Source: Desulfonatronum sp. SC1 (GTDB lineage: Bacteria; Desulfobacterota; Desulfovibrionia; Desulfovibrionales; Desulfonatronaceae). Taken from it: a stretch of DNA of 59,368 nt. The translations under genes and the position numbers were made by a program. The notes beneath the pieces are model-generated. The model saw only the letters and a program-made list of their open reading frames with translations. It did not search any database and was not told the DNA's origin. Below are positions 52,924 through 59,368 of the stretch, in pieces. The DNA lies in assembly GCF_003046795.1 (NCBI RefSeq), contig NZ_PZKN01000027.1, positions 1 to 59,368 of the forward strand, in the 5' to 3' direction. The stretch's first letter is position 1. Each line of letters starts with the position of its first letter.

Positions 52924-53506
52924 GATATTGTTTCCAACTCAAAGCGGTGTTCTTCTCGCGCAGTTTGGCGGGCAACTCGTGAAAAACCGCTGGGTTACCT
53001 TTGGCCAAGGTCATGGGAGGCACGTCCCGAGTCACGACCGACCCTGCGGCAATGAAGGCCCCTTGCCCGATTTGTACGCCTGGCAGAATCACACTGCCCG
53101 CGCCAACAGAGACATTATCCTCCAGGGTTGCTCCCGCCGGGCGATAGGAATCGCGCATCTTCAAGGGATATTTGTCGTTCGTTATAATTACGCCAGGCCC
53201 GATAAATACCCGTGAACCAATGATTGTTTGCGGAGAGATGTAGCAGCGGGCAGCGATTTTCACAAAATTGCCAATACCCACCTGACCGTCAATCACTGAA
53301 TGCGAACCAATCCAGACGTGATCCCCAAACTGGCAGTGTTCTCTGATGAGAACGTAATGACCGGTTTGAAAAAAATCGCCGATCTGGACATCAGCGTAGA
53401 TGATCGTGCCCATCCGGAGTAGGTGTTCTCTTCCCAAAACCGGCGGCGTGCATCCTTCGCGGTATGCGTATCCTAGGGTCACGTCGCTGTAATTAGAAAT
53501 TGACAT
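52916..53506 (-). CDS. Hexapeptide-repeat acyltransferase
   Basis: This 196-residue protein from ATG 53506 is made of left-handed beta-helix hexapeptide repeats (I-G-S-H-S-V, I-G-N-F-V-K-I, I-G-S-R-V-F-I-G, V-S-V-G-A-G-S-V-I). It ends with the typical G-N-P-A-V-F cap. It resembles sugar O- or N-acetyltransferases of polysaccharide loci (WbbJ/NeuD class) and would act on a nucleotide sugar or glycan. It is first in the group of eight or more genes running down to 36231. A gap of 534 bp separates it from the next group. Confidence 0.83.
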   Translation of the reverse strand: MSISNYSDVTLGYAYREGCTPPVLGREHLLRMGTIIYADVQIGDFFQTGHYVLIREHCQFGDHVWIGSHSVIDGQVGIGNFVKIAARCYISPQTIIGSRVFIGPGVIITNDKYPLKMRDSYRPAGATLEDNVSVGAGSVILPGVQIGQGAFIAAGSVVTRDVPPMTLAKGNPAVFHELPAKLREKNTALSWKQYLE

Positions 53507-53769
53507 GTTGTTTTGTAACCGTTCCCGCATTGCGGCAATGCGGTGCGTATTCCGCGCATCTGCCGGAAGGAAGCGGAAGGAAAGGGACGAAAGATGTAAA
53601 AAACGAACGCCCCTGTCAATCTTTGAGCTTATACATCAAACAACCCTTGGTGTAAATTGACAGAGGATGACAGCCAAGCGGCATTAATGAACAAGGAAGT
53701 AGTTCGTACGGAATACAGAAGCGTTAAAAGGTCATGGCTGATCTGCCGTATTTCGGCACCCATAGCAGT

Positions 53770-53992
53770 CCGTTGAAAAACTCCCAATTGCTGCGTCGCC
53801 GCAAAAAGTTCAAACTCTCGCGTATGAATAAATACGCTTCGACCTTGATTCGATTGCCGGGACGGCAATCGAAAATGTGGCGCAGCCGCAGCCCGCAGGG
53901 GCCGGAAACAGGACGTGTCCGGATAGCTTTTCTTGCTCCTTGCACTTGGGGTTTTTGAACGGACTGCCGGATAAGAATTTTTCAACACTCAG
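53770..53992. repeat. MITE-like element, copy B (inverted)
   Basis: This is the reverse complement of 24444-24665 with scattered changes. It is bounded by GTTGAAAAACTCCC and TTTTTCAACACTCAG and includes the shared GGCAATCGAAAATGTGGCG and TTGCACTTGGG blocks. It has no coding content. It is the main content of the 53507-54040 gap. Confidence 0.7.
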
Positions 53993-54040
53993 ATTAGGTA
54001 GTTACTTCTGCATTTTACGAATTGGATAAGGTGCCCGTAA

Positions 54041-55102
54041 TCACGGACCGCCCGAGACTTGTCGCTTTGGTGGCCAGTGGGGTTGATCTCGCACCACCCT
54101 GTTCAGCAATTGGTTCACGTCGATTTTTTCCGCGAGAAGTCGGCGGCGGCGTTCCTGCCACAAGTTCCGGTCATACGCGGCAAGAATGTCCACGGCCTTG
54201 GCAATGGCCTGTTCCTGTCTCTTGGGCGTGAAATTGAACACCAAGCCGTAGTCCCGCTCCTGTTCGTCCGTATAGCCTCGCCCCACGGGGTCGATGTAGA
54301 TGCCGGGCACGCCCAGCACCGCGCCTTCCGAGGCCATGGTCGCGCTTTCGCCGAAGATGAGGGAGGCGTGGGCCATCAGGTGGTGCATCCGGCTTGCGGG
54401 CAACCGGCAGCGATGGGCTTCCAGTTCCTGGGGCAGCGTTCCCTCGGCGGCCACGATAACGGGTCCGTACCGGGACAATTCCGTGACGGCGCGGATCTTG
54501 TTCCGCGTCGTCATACCCCGCAATCCTCTGTCATGGGCAGCTTCCCAGGCTACAAAGCGCACAATGCTGAAAGTCTGGCTTTGTTCCAGGCCCGCCTCCT
54601 CAAGTACCGAAGGGTCGGGTTTGAAGACGTTCGGATGCAGGTAGGACAGTTCATGGTACCCGTTGTAACGCTCATGTCGCCAGCGGATGGGTTTGCGGTA
54701 GCAGTCGGGTACATATACGCACGTGGCGAAAGGATAGGCCAGCAGGTTGGAGATGGTGGCGTGTTCGGTGTCGTAGAATACGTAGGTGGGGGTCCTGGTC
54801 AGGAAACCAGGTATGCCGACGAAGGTTCCGGCAATGGCCATCATGGCGTGGGGCTTGAACGAGCGGATAATGCGCATGAGCCGGGCCTGATGCTGGACAA
54901 CCTCCAGAGCCATGAACGCCAGCCCACCGCGGGCCGTGCTCAGGACCTTGACGTCCAGGCCGTATTCTTCAGCCAGGGTCATGAGAATGTCTTTATTGCG
55001 GCCTGTCAGGAGAACCGCATGCCCTTCGTCGATAAGCCGTGCTGCAAGATTTCGGAAAAAATGCAGGTGGGCGGGATGTTGCAAGTCGATCAGGTAGCGC
55101 AT
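54041..55102 (-). CDS. DUF354 family GT-B-like protein
   Basis: This is a 353-residue protein of the DUF354 group: M-R-Y-L-I-D-L-Q-H-P-A-H-L-H-F-F, V-L-L-T-G-R-N-K-D, M-M-A-I-A-G-T-F-V-G-I-P and A-S-L-I-F-G-E-S-A-T-M-A-S-E-G-A-V-L-G-V-P. It is predicted to have a UDP-GlcNAc 2-epimerase or glycosyltransferase-like GT-B fold, and it is common in archaeal and bacterial surface-glycan loci. Function is unproven. It forms a three-gene group with the downstream-facing GT2 and GT-C genes. Confidence 0.75.
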   Translation of the reverse strand: MRYLIDLQHPAHLHFFRNLAARLIDEGHAVLLTGRNKDILMTLAEEYGLDVKVLSTARGGLAFMALEVVQHQARLMRIIRSFKPHAMMAIAGTFVGIPGFLTRTPTYVFYDTEHATISNLLAYPFATCVYVPDCYRKPIRWRHERYNGYHELSYLHPNVFKPDPSVLEEAGLEQSQTFSIVRFVAWEAAHDRGLRGMTTRNKIRAVTELSRYGPVIVAAEGTLPQELEAHRCRLPASRMHHLMAHASLIFGESATMASEGAVLGVPGIYIDPVGRGYTDEQERDYGLVFNFTPKRQEQAIAKAVDILAAYDRNLWQERRRRLLAEKIDVNQLLNRVVRDQPHWPPKRQVSGGP

Positions 55103-55123
55103 GAAGGACCAGCAGATACCGAA

Positions 55124-56059
55124 TTAGTCCCTGGAAGGCAATTTTTTGTCGATGCGCTCCAGTAATCGCCTGTTAACGCTCATCAGGTCGGCCACGAGCG
55201 CCAGGGTGATGGTCTGAAAGCCCATGATGATCAGGATGGAGGCCAGAATCAAGGACTGGATCATGCCCACGCCCTTGCCGACCACGAAGAAGAAGTAGGC
55301 GAAACGCAATCCCAGCAGCATCCCCAGAATCATCAGGAAGGAGCCGATGATGAAAAAGAACCGGAAAGGCCGGTAGGTCACGAAAATGCGGATGATGGTT
55401 ATCAGTGAGCGGAAAATGTATTGGGGGATGCTGCGCATCAGGCGCGACGGCCGCAGGTCCGGATTGGTCCGTACGGGGACCCATGCCAGGGGGATGCCTT
55501 TTTGGCCTGCCTGGATGATCATTTCCAGGGTATAGGTGTAGTTGCTGAAGATGTTCAGTTCCTTGGCCGCATGGGCGGAAACGGCTCGAAAGCCGCTGGG
55601 CGCGTCGGGCACGGTGGTGCCGCTGGCCAGCCGCACCACCCAGGAGCCGAGATTTTGCAGGATTTTCTTGGACCAGGAAAAATGTTCAATGGAGTCGATG
55701 GGGCGAGCGCCGATGACGATTTCGGCCTTGCCTTCCAGTATCGGCTTGACGAGTTTTTGAATATCGTCGGCGTGGTACTGGTTGTCCGCGTCCGTGTTTA
55801 CGATCACGTCCGCCCCGCGTGCAAGACAAGCCCTGATGCCGGCCATGAACGCCTTGGCCAAGCCGCGATTGTTGGGGAGCCGGACAATGTGATCAACGCC
55901 GAGCGAGCGTGCCACTTCGATGGTTTTATCCGTGGAGCCGTCGTCGATGATCAGCCATTCCACGGTGTCGAAACCTGGTACTTGCCTGGGCAATTCGGCC
56001 AGGGTCACGGGCAGGGAGGCTTCCTCGTTGAAACAGGGGATTTGGATGATGAGCTTCAT
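55124..56059 (-). CDS. Polyprenol-phosphate sugar transferase (GT2, DPM1-like) with C-terminal membrane segments
   Basis: This is a 311-residue protein. Its GT2 domain has I-Q-I-P-C-F-N-E-E-A-S-L, I-I-D-D-G-S-T-D-K-T and D-V-I-V-N-T-D-A-D-N-Q-Y (DxD), plus A-P-S-G-F-R-A-V-S, the DPM1-type pattern. Two hydrophobic hairpins at about 225-295 anchor it. It would load a sugar on polyprenyl phosphate, a donor for the GT-C protein encoded next upstream. Confidence 0.84.
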   Translation of the reverse strand: MKLIIQIPCFNEEASLPVTLAELPRQVPGFDTVEWLIIDDGSTDKTIEVARSLGVDHIVRLPNNRGLAKAFMAGIRACLARGADVIVNTDADNQYHADDIQKLVKPILEGKAEIVIGARPIDSIEHFSWSKKILQNLGSWVVRLASGTTVPDAPSGFRAVSAHAAKELNIFSNYTYTLEMIIQAGQKGIPLAWVPVRTNPDLRPSRLMRSIPQYIFRSLITIIRIFVTYRPFRFFFIIGSFLMILGMLLGLRFAYFFFVVGKGVGMIQSLILASILIIMGFQTITLALVADLMSVNRRLLERIDKKLPSRD

Positions 56060-56207
56060 TGGACGTTCGTGCCGCCAATTCGTGGCTGAGTGTTGAAAAA
56101 AATCTTATCTTGGCTGTTCGCTGAAATTCCTGGTGGTCGGCGGAGCGGCCGTTCACGACTTCCCAACAAGCTTTTTTGGGAAAACCGGGTTGCTTTTCCC
56201 TATTGCG

Positions 56208-58262
56208 CTAAGGCCGCCATGTAAAGAGACGAAGCCGGACCTCTTGTTCCTGGAGGTGGAAACCACGAGCACTCGGGTGTTGCACGACGTCGTGAAAGAA
56301 TAATCTTTCTCCGGACCAGTCGAATTGTATCCGGGCCTGGGGTGCCGGGAAAATGGCCATGGCGCTTTCGGTCGACGTCAAAAAACGAATACGCCAGCCT
56401 TGTTCAGAGGCCCGTTGCAGGGCGGGTTCAATGAGTGCCATCCGTTCTCCGGTCTTGTCCGCCCACAGGCCGCGGCCGTCGACAACGTTTTTCCCGGCGA
56501 GCAGGGCAAGTGGGGTGCCCCACCAGGGGTGGTCCGCAACGATCAAGTCTCGTGGTTCAATCTGTTTCGCGGCCTCGGAAATGGCTGCCTCCACACCGTT
56601 GAATTGTCTGGCGTTCCAGGCATGCCAGCTCGTTTTTGCCGGTACGGCGAGCAGGAGGAGAAAAAGCGAAAGCGAAAGAATTCTTGATGCGTGAACGGGC
56701 CAGGAAAGTCGCCAGAGCTTGGCCAAAAGGTATCCCGCGCAGATGGCGATCAGCGGCACCAGATAGGGGAGGTAGCGACGGGTGGCCCAGGGGTAAAGGT
56801 CGACGATATGTTTATCGAGAAGCAGCAACCAGCTGACGATGGCCAGGAAAACGATCATCGCGTAAAGCCGCGGCGCCAAACGGGGCCGAAGGAAGAGGAT
56901 TGCCAGCAGGCCCGCGCCCGCCGCGAGCATGGGGAGCAGGCCGCAATAAGGAACGAGGCGGGCGAGGTTGTCCATGTTTTGGGCCTTGACGAAATATTCC
57001 CGCAGCAGCCAGGAAGCGGCGAGGGTCAAAAGAAACAGTGTCGCGGAAATGTCAATGACCCTGGAGGGCATGTCTCGCAACCACTGGCGAAGCTGCTTGA
57101 TGGAGCCGATGGCGTCGACCACGAAACATCCCATAAAAGCGGCGCCCGTGGTGTAGAGCATGGTCGGCAAGGCCGATGCCGACCATCCGCTCAAGGATAC
57201 AGGTGCGACTTTGAAGTTGATGAACGCCGATAGCATGCAGGCACCCATGAGGGCGAGTCGCCGGGTGACGAGCGGGGTTCGTGGACTCTCGAGTACCTCG
57301 GCCGCGGCGAGGCAGAAGAGAAGTATCGCGGCAAAGGGCAGAAAGCTGAATCTGTTCAACACCGCGACCGCGAGAAGGAGACCGGCGAGAAGGGTGCCGC
57401 GCACTGTGGGGGGGTGACTGACCAGCACGAAAAGAAGGGCGAAAAGGAGAAAAAGGTGGATGATTTCAGCTGTGGGGAAATTCGTGTGAAACAGCAGGAT
57501 TGGCTGGGCCGCCAGGAGAACGGTTGAAAATAAGGCTGGTGCGCCTCCGAAGGCTTTGCAGACGAATGCCAAGAAGCAGAGTAGGGCGAACATCCCCATG
57601 ATCAGGTTCGCCCGGTAGAGGGATTCCATGCCGCCGACACGTTGAACGGCGGCAAAAATTGAGGGGGTCACGCGAAAGAATTCGAACCGAAGAGTTTGAT
57701 CGGCTTTGTGGATCATCACTCCGGGAAAGCGTTCAACGCCCCTTCTGAATTTTCTGGTGAGCGCTTCCTGTTCTTCCTCGGTAAAAACGTCGTGAAAAAA
57801 CGCATCCGAGGGATAGAAGGTTCCGGTCCGCTCCAAGGTTGCCGCCTTGTTCATGTAAACCCCGGGATCCCATCCGCCGACTATCCATTCGCTTCGATTC
57901 GGATGGGCCAGGATGAGCACGATTCCGACAAGCACGGCAAGAGTCAGCGGCAATGCTTGGGCAATAAGCGAAAAATGACGGCGGGGTTGCCTTGTCAGGC
58001 CGAGGCCAAGGCCCGTCAAAATCAGTGCCAGCCATGTAAGCGAAGCCGCGGGCCGTGAGAAAAAGCCGAATTCTCCGAGAATTACAGTAAAAATGCCGAC
58101 TGAAACGATCCCGATGATCATCGCTCCCGTTCCCGCGTACAACCACTGTTTGACGTGACGACGATCGTGCAGAAGGGTGTCCGGCAGAGTCCAAATCCAG
58201 GCCAGACCTGGCAGAGAGAACGTCAGACAGAGCAAAAGGGCTTGCGGAAAAGGGGAGTGCAT
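56208..58262 (-). CDS. GT-C type membrane glycosyltransferase-like protein
   Basis: This is a 684-residue protein with 12 or more hydrophobic segments. A loop after the third or fourth contains G-G-W-D-P-G-V-Y-M-N-K-A, the acidic loop characteristic of GT-C (PMT/ArnT-like) transferases, followed by G-T-F-Y-P-S-D. The C-terminal ~100 residues form a periplasmic domain. It likely uses the polyprenyl-linked sugar made by the adjacent DPM1-like enzyme to decorate a periplasmic acceptor. The acceptor could be the glycan or a protein; the sequence does not say. Confidence 0.72.
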   Translation of the reverse strand: MHSPFPQALLLCLTFSLPGLAWIWTLPDTLLHDRRHVKQWLYAGTGAMIIGIVSVGIFTVILGEFGFFSRPAASLTWLALILTGLGLGLTRQPRRHFSLIAQALPLTLAVLVGIVLILAHPNRSEWIVGGWDPGVYMNKAATLERTGTFYPSDAFFHDVFTEEEQEALTRKFRRGVERFPGVMIHKADQTLRFEFFRVTPSIFAAVQRVGGMESLYRANLIMGMFALLCFLAFVCKAFGGAPALFSTVLLAAQPILLFHTNFPTAEIIHLFLLFALLFVLVSHPPTVRGTLLAGLLLAVAVLNRFSFLPFAAILLFCLAAAEVLESPRTPLVTRRLALMGACMLSAFINFKVAPVSLSGWSASALPTMLYTTGAAFMGCFVVDAIGSIKQLRQWLRDMPSRVIDISATLFLLTLAASWLLREYFVKAQNMDNLARLVPYCGLLPMLAAGAGLLAILFLRPRLAPRLYAMIVFLAIVSWLLLLDKHIVDLYPWATRRYLPYLVPLIAICAGYLLAKLWRLSWPVHASRILSLSLFLLLLAVPAKTSWHAWNARQFNGVEAAISEAAKQIEPRDLIVADHPWWGTPLALLAGKNVVDGRGLWADKTGERMALIEPALQRASEQGWRIRFLTSTESAMAIFPAPQARIQFDWSGERLFFHDVVQHPSARGFHLQEQEVRLRLFTWRP

Positions 58263-58269
58263 GGGTGAT

Positions 58270-58391
58270 GGGCGATGGGTTAGGGGCTAAGGGCTATGGG
58301 CTATGGGCTATGGGCTATGGGCTATGGGCTATTGGCTATGGGCTATTGGCGATGGGCTATTGGCGATGGGCTATTGGCGATGGGCGATGGG
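58270..58391. repeat. Low-complexity GGGCTATGG-type repeat
   Basis: Tandem 7- and 9-base units of the GGGCTAT and GGCGATG kind fill the gap between the GT-C gene and the AbiEii-like gene. Such runs expand by slippage. No gene is present. Confidence 0.75.
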
Positions 58392-58404
58392 GTTGAGGTG
58401 GCGT

Positions 58405-59049
58405 TTATGGGATGGTGACGAGGAAGTCGATGAGGTCTTGGTAGTTTTGTTTCATGCTTGTGATGAAGTTTGGGTCCGGGACCGGAAGCAGGTCCAGGAG
58501 GTTGAGGGGGAAAGATTGTAAGCGGAATTCCAGGGATTCCATGTCCCATGCGCATTTTTTTTGCGCGGCGGCAATGACTGTCGGCCAGTCCGTTTGCGTT
58601 GTCGTGAAGATCGAATACAGGTCAAAGACGTCCTTGGGTTCGTCACGCCCCATGATCGCGCAGATTTTGTTGGCGGCAATGTTGGGGATGCTGTCCAGGG
58701 CGATGCCCCGCGGTCCGGGCAGATTGGTTCCCAGACGGTAGACCCGGTCGTTGACCAGGTCGATTTTGAGTGCATGCTCAACGATCATTCGGACAAAGTC
58801 CCGTGTATCCACCTCGATATGAAATGCGATTCCCGCTTGCCGCAACCCGTTGATTAGCGCGCGAACATCTTCGCGATATAAATTGTTGTCGTTGGTGAAC
58901 AGGTCCAGATCATCGGAAAAGCGGTGCTCGACGTGGAATCGATGGAGGCAGGTTCCGCCGGTCAGATAGAAACTGGTTTGGACACTGAAAAGAACATCAA
59001 GCACGCGGTCTTGAAGTCTGTAGAGTTCTGGATAATCTAGCGATTCCAC
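58405..59049 (-). CDS. AbiEii/AbiGii-type nucleotidyltransferase (toxin-like)
   Basis: This is a 214-residue protein. The nucleotidyltransferase signature F-Y-L-T-G-G-T-C-L-H-R with H-R-F-S-D-D-L-D-L-F matches the DUF1814/AbiEii family (G-G-x-x-L and D-x-D). In type IV toxin-antitoxin or abortive-infection systems such proteins are the toxin. K-D-V-F-D-L-Y is the family's downstream motif. The small upstream gene overlaps its start by 13 bp and is the likely partner. Confidence 0.84.
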   Translation of the reverse strand: MESLDYPELYRLQDRVLDVLFSVQTSFYLTGGTCLHRFHVEHRFSDDLDLFTNDNNLYREDVRALINGLRQAGIAFHIEVDTRDFVRMIVEHALKIDLVNDRVYRLGTNLPGPRGIALDSIPNIAANKICAIMGRDEPKDVFDLYSIFTTTQTDWPTVIAAAQKKCAWDMESLEFRLQSFPLNLLDLLPVPDPNFITSMKQNYQDLIDFLVTIP

Positions 59050-59363
59050 TGCAACTCCGGAACCAAGTTGTGTTTGTCGGTGAGATTCGCGGCAACGAGT
59101 CGAACCCGCGGCTTGTTTCCGGATTGGGTCAGGTGGCGTTGCAGCAGTTCGTTCATGATCCGAGGAGCAAACAGTGTGCGCAAATGGCGGGAAGGATGGC
59201 TGCTGTTTTCAATGATTTTCGAGAAAAGAAAGCGTTCAAATCCAGGATCGCCGACGTCCAATCGGTGCAACAGGTCCTGGGCTGAAAGTTTGTAGTCGCC
59301 CCAGAAACATTCCCGGAGAACGGTTTCGGCGCTGGCGAGGCGGTGGTTGGAGGGGGAGGGCAT
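59037..59363 (-). CDS. Small partner of the AbiEii-like nucleotidyltransferase
   Basis: This is a 108-residue protein from ATG 59363. The window ends 5 bases later, so the true N-terminus could lie outside. It contains R-L-A-S-A-E-T-V-L-R-E-C-F-W-G-D-Y-K-L, then F-L-F-S-K-I-I-E-N and R-L-V-A-A-N-L-T-D-K. I do not recognise a named family; the position and 13-bp overlap suggest the antitoxin or companion of the nucleotidyltransferase. Confidence 0.6.
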   Translation of the reverse strand: MPSPSNHRLASAETVLRECFWGDYKLSAQDLLHRLDVGDPGFERFLFSKIIENSSHPSRHLRTLFAPRIMNELLQRHLTQSGNKPRVRLVAANLTDKHNLVPELQWNR

Positions 59364-59368
59364 GGGTT

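Noticed and set aside
56208-58262. Membrane protein as an exosortase for the tail
   Set aside because: It has the GT-C D-P-G-V-Y loop and lacks the Cys/Arg/His exosortase pattern.

Overview
The window looks like chromosomal DNA from a Gram-negative member of the Desulfobacterota, closest in style to Desulfovibrionales. The evidence is the Delta-60 and SBBP repeat proteins, the GC-rich coding with AT-rich islands, good AGGAGG-type ribosome binding sites, and an ABC-dependent surface-glycan locus. This placement is inference from gene content; no rRNA or housekeeping marker is present.

Region 1 (1-31.5 kb) is an array of genes for large Sec-exported proteins: three Delta-60 repeat proteins, two SBBP-repeat proteins, three or four right-handed beta-helix proteins, a BNR-like propeller protein, three subtilisin-like (S8) proteases and two unrecognised proteins. 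Apart from the export signal, what unites them is the extreme C-terminus. Twelve full-length genes with six unrelated body folds end, immediately before the stop codon, in a short tail of consensus (Q/L/N)-P-(G/A)-(V/I/L)-(L/M/F)-(M/L)-L-L-L-(L)-(D/G)-(E/D). Tail remnants without a body lie between the genes, and two tiny reading frames join an N-terminal leader almost directly to the tail. The tail is too short for a membrane span and ends in acids, so it does not fit PEP-CTERM, LPXTG, GlyGly-CTERM or MYXO-CTERM signals. I regard it as a candidate undescribed C-terminal sorting or processing signal, and the main finding here. No sortase or exosortase is visible in the window. Several loci show decay or switching: a poly-C frameshift, two in-frame TGA codons and orphan tails. 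The S8 protease unit is partly duplicated. A protein with a 33-bp (11-residue) tandem repeat lies at 24.8-25.8 kb.

Region 2 (31.8-36.2 kb) is an accessory patch. It holds a frameshifted MazF/PemK-like toxin with its antitoxin, an intact RelE/YafQ-like toxin pair, an orphan antitoxin-like fragment, two N-terminal fragments of Rpn-type nucleases, hairpin repeats, and two exported proteins (one with a secretin-type STN-like domain) that lack the tail.

Region 3 (36.2-58.3 kb, all minus strand) is a surface-polysaccharide locus. It encodes an ABC-2 permease and an ATPase with an unusual 400-residue N-terminal extension, a GT2/CDP-glycerol glycerophosphotransferase fusion, several GT2 and GT4 glycosyltransferases, and two sulfotransferases. 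It also encodes a UDP-sulfoquinovose synthase (SqdB type), a nucleotide-sugar 4,6-dehydratase and epimerase, a hexapeptide acyltransferase, a DUF354 protein, a polyprenol-phosphate sugar transferase and a GT-C membrane protein. Together they predict an exported glycan carrying sulfonated and/or sulfated sugars. Inverted copies of a ~222-bp MITE-like element occur at 24.4 kb and 53.8 kb.

Region 4 (58.4-59.4 kb) carries an AbiEii-type nucleotidyltransferase gene and its small upstream partner.
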